A stretch of DNA of 64,000 bases. It comes from Neobacillus notoginsengisoli (GTDB taxonomy: Bacteria; Bacillota; Bacilli; Bacillales; Cytobacillaceae). Location: positions 1 to 64,000 of the forward strand of contig NZ_QWEG01000018.1 of NCBI RefSeq assembly GCF_003515685.1. The letters are read 5' to 3'. The number at the start of each line of letters is the position of its first letter. The stretch's first letter is position 1. Made by a program: the position numbers and the translations under genes. This document shows, one piece after another, positions 52,012 through 60,860 of this stretch. The notes beneath the pieces were generated by a model, which was not told the DNA's origin, ran no database searches, and saw only the letters and a program-made list of their open reading frames with translations.

Positions 52012-53505
52012 ATGGTAAATAAAGTCGAGATGCATAATATTGAAAAATCCTTTCCTGGGGTAAAAGCTTTAACCAACATTTCTATGGAAATCAGGCCGGG
52101 TGAAGTTCTGGTTATATTAGGGGAGAATGGTGCAGGAAAATCCACACTTATGAAGATTTTGGCTGGTGTACAAAAGCCGGATAGTGGCCAAGTTTTTTTT
52201 AAGGGGCAAAATATCGAGATTAATAGTACGAAAGATGCTGAAAGATACGGCATTTATATGATTTACCAGGAGCTTAATTTAGTTCCCCACCTGTCTGTTG
52301 CTGAAAATATTTTTTTGGGTCGAGAGTTTAGTACGAAAACTGGATTCATCAAATGGAAACAAATGTATGAGGAAGCGGAAAATGTTTTGAAAAGGCTTAA
52401 CCTCACTATCGATCCAAGAACCATTGTAGAAGATTTAAGCGTGGCCCAAAGCCAGATGGTGGAAATTGCCAGAGCTTTGAGTACAAATGCAGAAGTCCTC
52501 ATTATGGATGAACCGACAGCCGCTATAACTAATCAGGAAACAGAGGAGCTATTTAGGCAAATTGAAAAGCTAAAGGCATCAGGCGTATCAATTCTTTATA
52601 TTTCCCATAGGCTCCAGGAGGTAATGGAAATCAGTGATCGGGTTTTTGTAATGAGAGACGGTGCCCATGTTGGCACGCTTAATACAAATGAGACGGATAC
52701 AAACGAACTTATCCGCTTAATGGTCGGCCGGGAAATAGGTGATCTTTACCCGAAGGTTAGATCAGATGTAGGCGAAGAAGTATTCAGGGTTGAACATCTT
52801 TCTATTCCAGGTGTTCTTCATGACATATCCTTTTCGGTCAGGGCTGGGGAAGTGCTAGGATTTGCCGGGTTGATGGGTGCAGGTAGAACGGAACTGATGG
52901 ATGCTATTTTTGGCGGCAATAGAAGTATGACGGGAGATATTTACATAAACAATAAAAAAGTCACGATAAATTCCCCGGAAGATGCAGTAAAACATGGTAT
53001 GGCCTATGTAACTGAGGATCGAAAAAAGACAGGGTTGATTTTAAGTTTTCCCATTGACCTGAATATTACATTGGCCTCCATAAGAAAGAGCACTAAATAT
53101 AGCTTTATTGATCATCATAGGGAAGAGGAATTAGCCAAACAATCAATGGATGGTTTGAAGGTAAAGGCACCAAATCAAAATACGTTAGTGTCCACGTTGA
53201 GCGGCGGAAACCAGCAGAAAGTTGTTCTTGGAAAGTGGCTACAGACTAATTCCCAAATCATTATTTTGGACGAGCCGACCAGAGGAATCGATGTGAATTC
53301 CAAAAGGGAAATTTACCTTTTGATTAATGGCTTAACGAAAGCTGGTAAAGCGGTAATTATGGTCTCCTCGGACATTCCTGAGATTCTCGGTATGTCTGAG
53401 CGGGTTGCTGTTTTGTCGGAGGGGCATTTGACAGGTATTCTTCCAATTGAAGAGGCAAATCAAATTACTATAATGGAACTGGCCACACAAGATACTAGAA
53501 TTTAA
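52012..53505 (+). CDS. Ribose-type ABC transporter ATP-binding protein
   Basis: The 497-residue protein has two ABC domains. Walker A of the first is GENGAGKST (about 38-46), its signature LSVAQSQMVEIARAL; the second has GAGRTE and LSGGNQQK. Walker B segments are LIMDEPTAAI and IILDEPTRGID. It differs clearly from the 8203 ATPase of the same window. AAAGGAG precedes ATG 52012. Confidence 0.92.
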   Translation: MVNKVEMHNIEKSFPGVKALTNISMEIRPGEVLVILGENGAGKSTLMKILAGVQKPDSGQVFFKGQNIEINSTKDAERYGIYMIYQELNLVPHLSVAENIFLGREFSTKTGFIKWKQMYEEAENVLKRLNLTIDPRTIVEDLSVAQSQMVEIARALSTNAEVLIMDEPTAAITNQETEELFRQIEKLKASGVSILYISHRLQEVMEISDRVFVMRDGAHVGTLNTNETDTNELIRLMVGREIGDLYPKVRSDVGEEVFRVEHLSIPGVLHDISFSVRAGEVLGFAGLMGAGRTELMDAIFGGNRSMTGDIYINNKKVTINSPEDAVKHGMAYVTEDRKKTGLILSFPIDLNITLASIRKSTKYSFIDHHREEELAKQSMDGLKVKAPNQNTLVSTLSGGNQQKVVLGKWLQTNSQIIILDEPTRGIDVNSKREIYLLINGLTKAGKAVIMVSSDIPEILGMSERVAVLSEGHLTGILPIEEANQITIMELATQDTRI

Positions 53506-53529
53506 GTCTACGAGGGGATCTGGTTTGGA

Positions 53530-54468
53530 ATGTTAAAAAAATATGGCCCATTAATCATTCTGGGCATTTTAATGATAATTCTTTCGTTTGCAAGTCCATA
53601 CTTTTTGACGACCAATAACTTGACAACTGTGGCTATCCAGACAGCTGTTATCGGTGTCATAACCATTGGGCAACTCATGATTATTGTAACGGGGGGAATC
53701 GACCTTTCCCTAGGTTCGATTTTAGCGTTTTCATCTGTCATCGCAGCTATGATGTTAAAAAGCGGTACGCCTCTCATCGTATGTCTCATTGTGGCAATCC
53801 TGATAGGGGCAATTGCAGGGTATGTTAATGGAACGCTTGTAACAAAGTTTAAAATCCCTGCCTTTATCGCTACCTTGGGTACAGGTGAAATTTTGAGGGG
53901 TTCAGCTCTTATCATTACAAATGGCCTACCGGTATCGGGACTGCCAAAGTCGATTTCAGTTTTTGCAAATGGGAAGATCGGTTTTATTCCTGTTCCGATT
54001 TTCGTCTTTGCTTTACTGGCAATTATTTTTCAAGTGATGTTATCGAAGACGTTAATTGGAAGACATGTATATGCGTTAGGAAGTAACGTCGAAGCCACAA
54101 GGCTTGCAGGGATTAACGTAGGACAAAGGACAAGAATGGTTTATATGTTTGCGGGAATCCTGGCAGCAATCGCAGGTGTGCTGCTCCTGGGAAGGTTGAC
54201 ATCCGCACAGCCAACTGCAGCGATGGGATACGAACTTGACTCTATTGCCGCTTCGGTCATCGGTGGTGCCAGCTTCTTGGGTGGTGTCGGTACGGCATGG
54301 GGAGCCATCGTTGGTGCCTTCATCATCACGGTCTTGAAAAACGGCTTTACCTTGCTGCATGTCAATACATTCTTTCAGCAAGCCGCAACGGGATTTGTTT
54401 TAGTGTTTGCAGTTTATCTTGATATGATACAGCGTACAAAAAGAAGAGGTTCCAAGAAAAAAGTTTAA
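53530..54468 (+). CDS. Ribose-type ABC transporter permease
   Basis: The 312-residue membrane protein has RbsC landmarks VTGGIDLSLGSILAFSSV, KIPAFIATLGTGEILRG, LGSNVEATRLAGINV and IAASVIGGASFLGGVGTAWG. It works with the ATPase before and the binding protein after it. Confidence 0.92.
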   Translation: MLKKYGPLIILGILMIILSFASPYFLTTNNLTTVAIQTAVIGVITIGQLMIIVTGGIDLSLGSILAFSSVIAAMMLKSGTPLIVCLIVAILIGAIAGYVNGTLVTKFKIPAFIATLGTGEILRGSALIITNGLPVSGLPKSISVFANGKIGFIPVPIFVFALLAIIFQVMLSKTLIGRHVYALGSNVEATRLAGINVGQRTRMVYMFAGILAAIAGVLLLGRLTSAQPTAAMGYELDSIAASVIGGASFLGGVGTAWGAIVGAFIITVLKNGFTLLHVNTFFQQAATGFVLVFAVYLDMIQRTKRRGSKKKV

Positions 54469-54495
54469 CAGGCGGTATATGAGGAGGAGCAATTG

Positions 54496-55473
54496 ATGAG
54501 AAAGTTTATAAATTTGTTTTTTGTAGTTGTTCTGATGATGGGGCTAGGTGCTTGTGCAGAAAAAGAAACTACTGGCGGCACAGGAAAAAAGTCAAAAGAC
54601 AAGAAAACATTCGGGCTAGTGGTTATGTCCACCAATAGTGACTATTGGATTACAGTGAAAAATGGAGCGAAGGAAGCTGTCGATAAGATTGGTGGAGAAT
54701 TGATTTTCACTGGCCCTGCAACCAATAGCGATATTCAGGAGCAAGTTTCCATCATGGAAAATCTCATTAATAGTAAGGTTGATGCCATATTATTGACCCC
54801 TCTTGATAGCGATGCGCTCGCGGAACCAGTCAATAAGGCTATGGATGCGGGAATTCCTGTTATTATTATTGACTCGATTGTGAATACCGATAATTACACA
54901 AGCTTTATTGCCACAGATAATGTTGCCGGGGGTGAGCAAGCGATGAAAATGCTGCTCGATTCCATTGGAGAAGAAGGAAAAGTAGCGATTATCAATGCTC
55001 TAGCCGGTATCCCTTCTAATGATAACAGGGGAATTGGGGCAGAAAAGTATGCCAAGAAATTCAAGAGTGTAAAATTGCTTCCACAACAACACTCGCTTGA
55101 TCAGGCAGCTGCCTTAGAAAATACAGAAAATATCATTACAGCGAACCCTGATTTAAAAGGTATTTTTGCTACCTTTAACAGAGGTGCTTTAGGTGCAGCA
55201 CAGGCTGTAGTTAATCGCGGTAAACAAGATGATATTAAGATTGTCGCTTATGATGCGGATCCAGATGAAATTCGCCTCCTTGAAGAAGGTGTCATTGATG
55301 CTCTTGTTGTGCAGCAACCGTATGAAATGGGGAGACTTGGCATTGAGTTTGCTGTGAAAGCAATGAATGGAGAAAAAGTTGAAAAAGAGGTTAACCCGGA
55401 AGTTATTGTTGCCACAAAAGAAAATATGGATGACCCCAAAGTCGAAAAAGTTCTTTTTCCTAATGGGAAATAG
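54496..55473 (+). CDS. Ribose-type ABC transporter substrate-binding lipoprotein
   Basis: The 325 residues have a lipobox LGAC (Cys20) and the RbsB fold: FGLVVMSTNSDYWITVKNGA, DAILLTPLDSDALAEPVNKA, GIPVIIIDSI, FIATDNVAGGEQA and IVAYDADPDEIRLLEEGVI. It brings the substrate to the permease. ATG 54496 is 8 bases after GAGGAGG. Confidence 0.92.
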   Translation: MRKFINLFFVVVLMMGLGACAEKETTGGTGKKSKDKKTFGLVVMSTNSDYWITVKNGAKEAVDKIGGELIFTGPATNSDIQEQVSIMENLINSKVDAILLTPLDSDALAEPVNKAMDAGIPVIIIDSIVNTDNYTSFIATDNVAGGEQAMKMLLDSIGEEGKVAIINALAGIPSNDNRGIGAEKYAKKFKSVKLLPQQHSLDQAAALENTENIITANPDLKGIFATFNRGALGAAQAVVNRGKQDDIKIVAYDADPDEIRLLEEGVIDALVVQQPYEMGRLGIEFAVKAMNGEKVEKEVNPEVIVATKENMDDPKVEKVLFPNGK

Positions 55474-55539
55474 TGGAGCAAAAGAGGGTAAGGAAAGGAG
55501 GTCTGTCTTTTTCTAAAGCAGGAAGGGAGGAATTAGATT

Positions 55540-56457
55540 TTGGATATTATCGGAATTGGTGAATCGGGAGTGGACATTTTAGTTAAAGTTGATCGGATTC
55601 CTAGCCGGGGTGAGAAGAGTAGGGGCGAGGAAATTGGTAGATTCCCTGGAGGAATAATTGGGAATTTCTGCTCTGCGGTAGCCAATCATGGCATTGATTG
55701 CGGGATTGTATCTGTTGTGGGCGATGACGAGAATGGGGAAATCTCATTAAGTGACTATAAATCCCGCGGAATCGATGTTTCTAATATTGCAGTAAAAAAA
55801 GGAGGAAAAACATTTTACTGTATTGTCTTTATCGATAAGAGTGGAGAGAAGACCCTTACCGCGGTAGTAACCCCACTAATTAGCCCGGCAGTTGAAGACA
55901 TAGACTTCGCTTATTTAAAACAAGCAAAATATGTCCATATGACATCAATGGATTATACCTTGTCAGAGCATGTTGTGCACAATCTCATAACAAGTGGCAC
56001 TAAGATATCGATTGACTATGAAGCGCATGCGGAAAATGGCGGCTTCGATAATTGGAAGACTATCCTTAAGCATGTCAATACACTGTTCGTGAATGAAGGA
56101 GGGATGGCAAATTTATTCCCTGATGAGGATGTTGAAGCCGCAGCCACAAGATTATTAGGGCTAGGCATCGAGCAAGTTGTACTAACATGCGGAGCGGAAG
56201 GTGGGATAGTCTTTACGGAAGAGAAGACCGTCCGGTTTGCCGCCTATAAAGTTCGCGAAATCAAAGATACAACAGGTGCAGGCGATTGCTTTAACGCGGC
56301 ATTCTTATCCGCACAATTAAAAGGGAAGTCTCTTGAAGAAGCAGTAAATTATGCTTCGGCTTCTTCGGCAATTGCTATTCAGTATGTCGGCGCCAGAACA
56401 GGATTGCCGACCGAGCAACAAGTAGAGGAGTTTTTAATTCAAAGAAAACAAGAATAG
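55540..56457 (+). CDS. PfkB-family sugar kinase
   Basis: The 305-residue kinase has the ribokinase/PfkB fold: IIGIGESGVDILVKVDRIP at the start, FPGGIIGNFCSAVANHG, the beta-clasp region and the catalytic GAGD loop (DTTGAGDCFNAAF; Asp249 base). It should phosphorylate the imported sugar or nucleoside, possibly at O-1 or O-5. Start TTG 55540 after GGGAGGAATT. It lies between the transporter and the eIF2B-like gene, like kinase/isomerase pairs in deoxyribose and methylthioribose salvage. Confidence 0.88.
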   Translation: MDIIGIGESGVDILVKVDRIPSRGEKSRGEEIGRFPGGIIGNFCSAVANHGIDCGIVSVVGDDENGEISLSDYKSRGIDVSNIAVKKGGKTFYCIVFIDKSGEKTLTAVVTPLISPAVEDIDFAYLKQAKYVHMTSMDYTLSEHVVHNLITSGTKISIDYEAHAENGGFDNWKTILKHVNTLFVNEGGMANLFPDEDVEAAATRLLGLGIEQVVLTCGAEGGIVFTEEKTVRFAAYKVREIKDTTGAGDCFNAAFLSAQLKGKSLEEAVNYASASSAIAIQYVGARTGLPTEQQVEEFLIQRKQE

Positions 56458-56466
56458 GAGAAAAAG

Positions 56467-57447
56467 ATGCGAGAAAATGGCGTTGTACGGCAACTTTTGC
56501 CGGAAACGGTGAAGAATTTATTTGATGATATTGTTTATCAAAGGGTTTTAGGAGCAAGTAAGCATATTTTTATGATTGGCCAAATGATTGAAGCGATTGC
56601 AAAAGAAGGGAAAGAGAATGGTGCCCCCATTGACAAGGTAGTAGATGATATTTTAACAGTTTCGAAATTCTTTATCGAAACAAGAGGGGAAGCTAGCCAA
56701 GCAATCAGCAATGCAATCAACATGATGGTAAAAGATATTGCACTTGTTAAAAAAATGGATCTTGAAGATGGTATAAAGCAGATTATTTCTAAGAAAGACA
56801 GCTATGCAGCTCTTGCGAAGGAATCGCTAGATCTTGTGGTCAACTATAGTGTGAAAGCGGCTGAATCGATGGAAAAAATCATGGTATTTGATTATTCCAG
56901 TACAGTTGACCAATTTTTGAAAAAAATGAAAAGGGAAGACAGAGACTTGACCGTCGTGATTCCTGAAAGCAGGTCAATTGATGGAGGGCATGCATTTGTG
57001 AAAACATGCCTTGAAGTTGGGCACAAAGTTAAATTTATTCCTGATGCTGCAATAATGTATTTTCTAAAAGAATGCGATGGGGCTTTCATCGGGGCTGAAA
57101 CCTTTTTCCCGGATGGGACGGTTTTTAATACAACCGGGTCGGATCTTGTTGGACTAGTATGTAGTGAGTTTAAGATTCCATTATATGTTCTCACTCCTTT
57201 AATCAAAGTTGATATTCGTCCAGTTTATGGCTACAAAAAGGTGCTTGTTGAGAATGATTTGAGTGAAAGATTGGCGTCTAACTGGAAAGAGGAAGAAAGA
57301 GGAAATGTCGATTTTATATGCCCCGAGTTACTGGGGGTTGACCCAAAGTACATAACGGCCGTGATTACGGAAAAGGGAATTATACCCGCTAGGCAATTAT
57401 TTAACGTCAGTGTTGGATATTCCAAAGAGTTGAAAGGGGACGTCTAA
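56467..57447 (+). CDS. eIF2B alpha/beta/delta-like sugar-phosphate protein
   Basis: The 326 residues belong to the eIF2B/MtnA/ribose-1,5-bisphosphate isomerase superfamily: helical N-terminal domain (1-130), then Rossmann-like core with IMVFDYSSTVDQFL, VIPESRSIDGG and IGAETFFPDGTVFNTTGSDL. MtnA and R15P isomerases need a Cys in HC and an Asp in GAD. Here these positions are Asp142 (FDYSS) and Glu211 (GAE). Eukaryotic eIF2B-alpha also has GAE and binds sugar phosphates without turning them over. So this protein may be an altered isomerase or a sugar-phosphate sensor. It begins 10 bases after the kinase stop. Confidence 0.8.
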   Translation: MRENGVVRQLLPETVKNLFDDIVYQRVLGASKHIFMIGQMIEAIAKEGKENGAPIDKVVDDILTVSKFFIETRGEASQAISNAINMMVKDIALVKKMDLEDGIKQIISKKDSYAALAKESLDLVVNYSVKAAESMEKIMVFDYSSTVDQFLKKMKREDRDLTVVIPESRSIDGGHAFVKTCLEVGHKVKFIPDAAIMYFLKECDGAFIGAETFFPDGTVFNTTGSDLVGLVCSEFKIPLYVLTPLIKVDIRPVYGYKKVLVENDLSERLASNWKEEERGNVDFICPELLGVDPKYITAVITEKGIIPARQLFNVSVGYSKELKGDV

Positions 57448-57451
57448 GTTT

Positions 57452-58279
57452 ATGGCAGATTTGTTTAACCCAACTTGTTTGGCACTATCTATGATTCAAC
57501 CCGACCCGCTGCCGGGGAGTTACCGGCATACTAATAAAACAATAGATGAGATTGTCGTCCAATCGCTGAAAGAAACGGAAATGGTTTTGAAAAACGGATT
57601 TGATGGTGTCGTTTTGCAAAATATGAACGACATGCCAATTAAACAATTTTCATCGCCTGAAGCGATTGCTTATATGACGAGAATCGGCTATGAAATCAAA
57701 AAGGAATTTCCGGAAATGGTATTAGGCGTATTAATGAATTGGGACGGAGTAGCTGGTCTATCGGTTGCTGATGCAATTGGTGCTGATTTTGTAAGGGTGG
57801 AACACTTGTTTACCGGGGTGGAAGTAACGAGCGCAGGACTATTGGAAGCACAATGTGTCGAAATCGCAGCGCTAAGAAAAAGGATAAAAAGCAATGTCCC
57901 GGTTTATGCGGATGTCTATGAAGTTCATGGTGTTCCGCTTGGGAAAAAGCCGATTGAGGATGCTGCTTGGGAATCTGTCAACGAAGCATTTGCCGACGGA
58001 TTATTCATTGCAGGCAAAACTCCAGAAGAAAGCATGGAACTTGCCAAAAGGGCAAGAACAAAAGTCAAAGACGTTCCCATCTTCCTTGGGGGTGGAGCAA
58101 CCGGGGATAACGTTTTCGAACTCCTCCAATATTACGATGGTGTCTGCGTGGCAACCTGGATCAAAAACGGTAACATGAAAAACCCAATTGACCCTCACCG
58201 CGCCAAAATTTTCATGGACGAGGTCAGGAATGCTAAAAGAGTGAAGCATGGGGAGGGTACTAAGGCTTCACTAAAATAG
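57452..58279 (+). CDS. BtpA/SgcQ-family TIM-barrel protein
   Basis: The 275-residue protein resembles BtpA (first noted in photosystem I biogenesis) and SgcQ of an enterobacterial sugar operon. Traits are ALSMIQPDPLPGSYRH near the start, GFDGVVLQNMND, LGVLMNWDGVAGLSVADAIGADFVRVEHLFTGVEV and IFLGGGATGDNVFELLQYYDGVCVAT near the end. The fold is a TIM barrel, but the reaction is unknown. It starts 5 bases after the eIF2B-like gene and ends the operon; an aldolase or epimerase role on a sugar phosphate would fit. Confidence 0.85.
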   Translation: MADLFNPTCLALSMIQPDPLPGSYRHTNKTIDEIVVQSLKETEMVLKNGFDGVVLQNMNDMPIKQFSSPEAIAYMTRIGYEIKKEFPEMVLGVLMNWDGVAGLSVADAIGADFVRVEHLFTGVEVTSAGLLEAQCVEIAALRKRIKSNVPVYADVYEVHGVPLGKKPIEDAAWESVNEAFADGLFIAGKTPEESMELAKRARTKVKDVPIFLGGGATGDNVFELLQYYDGVCVATWIKNGNMKNPIDPHRAKIFMDEVRNAKRVKHGEGTKASLK

Positions 58280-58325
58280 TGGACAGAAATATTATTAATA
58301 TCATTTGGTCCTTAATTAGTATAAA

Positions 58326-58366
58326 CGAAAAGCGGGTTGGCATATGCCACCCGTTTTCGTGGTTTT
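58326..58366 (+). terminator. Terminator of the DeoR-controlled operon
   Basis: CGAAAAGCGGGTTGGC and GCCACCCGTTTTCG form a long stem with a bulge around ATAT; GTGGTTTTAT follows. Confidence 0.8.
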
Positions 58367-58429
58367 ATAGTTTAAAGTGAAAATTTGACAATAACCCTGT
58401 TCCCTGATTTTCCTATATTTTTTTCTAAG

Positions 58430-58530
58430 ACCAGGTGCACTGGCACTACCCCGGTTTTTCTGGTTTCACAGATTAGGCTAGTATGAGTTGTTGGCTAAGG
58501 TTTTATTTTTGCCAGAAGGGGAGGATAGTT
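58430..58530. repeat. Dispersed repeat (type B) with extended right part
   Basis: GGTGCACTGGCACTACCCCGG, a T-rich stretch and TGGTTTCACAGATTAGGC, then GTATGAGTTGTTGGCTAAGG match the copies at 662, 13590 and 26671. It carries both the left and the right part of the family, so it may be the fullest copy in the window. Confidence 0.65.
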
Positions 58531-58588
58531 CTACTGGAGAAGAGATAGCGGGTGAGTTCTCCGGACGAGTAAAGTTGATAGGTAATAG

Positions 58589-58623
58589 GAAACCCGCAAG
58601 GCGGCTGAGTCTTGGCGGGTTTC
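58589..58623. terminator. Terminator-like hairpin
   Basis: GAAACCCGC and GCGGGTTTC form a perfect 9-bp stem with a 17-base loop that can itself fold. It lies between the two convergent operons and could end the minus-strand ABC operon. Confidence 0.55.
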
Positions 58624-58729
58624 TGTTGCGGAGGGCGGGATGTCAACCTATAGGATCAACTCTCCAATTCCAAGGATTGGTTTACAATTAAGGGTTTTGT
58701 TCGTAAGAGTTAATAGGGCCGTTCATGGA

Positions 58730-59749
58730 TTATTTCTTTAAGACTTCTTTCACCCATCTTTTCAACAGTCGTTCTCGATTTTCTCCGGCCCATTGATGGT
58801 CAAATTGAATTACGTTTAAATCCTCCAAATGATAGGCTTCGTCAGGGGGGAGGGCCTCCCGGTTTGTTGGAATCTGGAAGTTCCCGACCTTCTTGCCTAG
58901 TTCCTGGATTTCCCTTTTAAGCACCCAATCCACAAAGAGCTTTGCTTCCTCTAATTGGGGGGCGCCTTTAATGATGGCGACGGCACCTATTTCATAGCCT
59001 GTTCCTTCCTCGGGAAAGCTGACAAAAATATCATGAAACCCTTCCTTATAGAACTTGACGGCGTCGTGAGAAAACATGATCGCTGCTCCTGCTTGGCCAG
59101 ACCCGACATATCTGCCCGGAACGCTGCCGGATGTGGGGTAGGAATTCACTTGTTCATGTAATTTCTCAAGATAAAGGAATGCCTCATCTTCTCCTAACAG
59201 TTGAACGAGGGTACCCAGGATGGTGTAGCCGGTCCCCGATGTTCTCGGGTCCGGCATGGTAATCATCCCTTTGTATTGCGGCTTCAGCAAATCTTCCCAA
59301 GAGTGGGGATAGGCTAGGCCATTTTCCTGAAGCCATGCCTTATTCGAGACAAAAGCAATTGAACCGACATAAATGCCGGTCCAATATCCTTGCCTGTCTT
59401 TATATTGGGTATCGATAAATTCAGCATTTTTCGAGAAATAGGATCGCAATAACCCTTCCTTTCTGGCGTGAATAAAGGTTTCTGACGGACCGCCAAACCA
59501 CACGCTTGAGCCGGGTTTCTCTCTTTCTGCCCTTATCCGGTTAAAAATTTCCCCGTTCGATAAACTTACATATGATACTTTTATTCCAGTTTCCTTTTGA
59601 AAGGATTCAATCACTTTTATCGCGTGATCCTCATATAAACCTACATAGATGGTAAGCTCTCTTTTTCTATTCATGGAGCATGAGGCCATAAGCATAAACA
59701 CTGCTGTAAGTAGGGTAAGTCTGTATACAGTCGTCCTCATTAGCCTCAT
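58730..59749 (-). CDS. FbpA/AfuA-type ABC substrate-binding lipoprotein
   Basis: The 339-residue lipoprotein (MASC, Cys24) has the ferric/phosphonate/sugar-phosphate binding fold: LTIYVGLYEDHAIKVIESFQ, GSSVWFGGPSETFIHARKEG, WTGIYVGSIAFVSNKAWLQ, MPDPRTSGTGYTI and GAVAIIKGAPQLEEAKLFVDW. Related proteins bind Fe(III), 2-aminoethylphosphonate or, as AfuA does, hexose phosphates. An inner ATG at 59740 has a better ribosome site (GAAGGATGAGG). It ends the minus-strand operon with the ATPase and permease. Confidence 0.85.
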   Translation of the reverse strand: MRLMRTTVYRLTLLTAVFMLMASCSMNRKRELTIYVGLYEDHAIKVIESFQKETGIKVSYVSLSNGEIFNRIRAEREKPGSSVWFGGPSETFIHARKEGLLRSYFSKNAEFIDTQYKDRQGYWTGIYVGSIAFVSNKAWLQENGLAYPHSWEDLLKPQYKGMITMPDPRTSGTGYTILGTLVQLLGEDEAFLYLEKLHEQVNSYPTSGSVPGRYVGSGQAGAAIMFSHDAVKFYKEGFHDIFVSFPEEGTGYEIGAVAIIKGAPQLEEAKLFVDWVLKREIQELGKKVGNFQIPTNREALPPDEAYHLEDLNVIQFDHQWAGENRERLLKRWVKEVLKK

Positions 59750-59768
59750 CCTTCACTTTTACAAACGA

Positions 59769-60836
59769 TTAAATAACGTGCAGAGCTTGTTCTGAGAATT
59801 GCAGCGACACGTATTCTCCAACCTGAGCGATATGTTCCTGGGCAGGATTGTTCTCTGAAATCTGAAGCGTTTGTCCATTCCACTCCACTTCGTATTCCTG
59901 AGTTTGCCCCATGAACACACTTTTTGTCACAAGTGCCTTGGCTTCTGTTCCTTTAGTAAGCTTAATCGTTTCTGGGCGAACCAGAATCAATACTGGAGAA
60001 TTTATTGCATGTTTGCCTTCGTTTTTTGCTCTTATTATACCATTAGTAGTTTCAATTTCCAGTCGGTCTTCTGAGATATTGATAACCGTTCCTTCAATAA
60101 AGTTCGCTGTTCCGATAAAGTCAGCTACAAATTTGGTTGCAGGCTTCTGATAGATTTCCTGGGGGGTGCCTATTTGTTCAATGTGTCCTTTATTCATGAC
60201 AATTACCTGATCGCTCATACTCATGGCCTCACTTTGATCGTGGGTGACATAAATAGCGGTGATCCCGATTTTCTTTTGAATCCGGCGTATTTCGTCGCGC
60301 ATTGTTACGCGCAGCTTTGCGTCCAGATTGGATAATGGTTCATCAAACAACAGGACGCTCGGCTCCATCACCAGTGCTCTTGCCAACGCGACCCGCTGCT
60401 GCTGCCCGCCGGATAACTGGGATGGAATTCGATCCTTATATTCAACCAGGTTCATAATAGTTAAGACTTCCTCTACTTTTTTATGAATCTCTGATTTGGA
60501 GAGCTTCTTTATTTTCAGGCCATACGAAATATTATCGAACACATTTAAATGCGGGAATAATGCATACGATTGAAACACCATCGTACAATCCCTTTTATTA
60601 GGCGGGGTGTTATTGACCAGTTCATCTCCGAAATAGATTTCCCCCATAGATATTTCCTCGAAGCCGGCAATCATTCTCAATGTGGTCGTTTTCCCACATC
60701 CGGACGGGCCGAGCAATGTGACGAATTGTCCTGCTTCTATTTTTACGGTGACATCAGACACCGCATACACCGGTCGGCCATCATGATGGCCAAATGATTT
60801 TGAAACATTGTGCAAAGATACTGATTTTGCTTTCAT
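59769..60836 (-). CDS. ABC transporter ATP-binding protein (FbpC/PotA type)
   Basis: The 355 residues have Walker A GPSGCGKT (43-50), Q loop VFQSYALFPHLNVFDNISYG, signature LSGGQQQR, Walker B VLLFDEPLSNLDAKLR and switch His in YVTHDQSEAMSM, followed by a C-terminal TOBE domain (about 235-350). It drives the adjoining fused permease. GGAGG precedes ATG 60836. Confidence 0.93.
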   Translation of the reverse strand: MKAKSVSLHNVSKSFGHHDGRPVYAVSDVTVKIEAGQFVTLLGPSGCGKTTTLRMIAGFEEISMGEIYFGDELVNNTPPNKRDCTMVFQSYALFPHLNVFDNISYGLKIKKLSKSEIHKKVEEVLTIMNLVEYKDRIPSQLSGGQQQRVALARALVMEPSVLLFDEPLSNLDAKLRVTMRDEIRRIQKKIGITAIYVTHDQSEAMSMSDQVIVMNKGHIEQIGTPQEIYQKPATKFVADFIGTANFIEGTVINISEDRLEIETTNGIIRAKNEGKHAINSPVLILVRPETIKLTKGTEAKALVTKSVFMGQTQEYEVEWNGQTLQISENNPAQEHIAQVGEYVSLQFSEQALHVI

Positions 60837-60860
60837 AATAGTTCCTCCGATATCACGATA

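Noticed and set aside
58488-58691. 67-codon plus-strand frame
   Set aside because: It crosses repeat type B and a terminator-like hairpin and has no leader.
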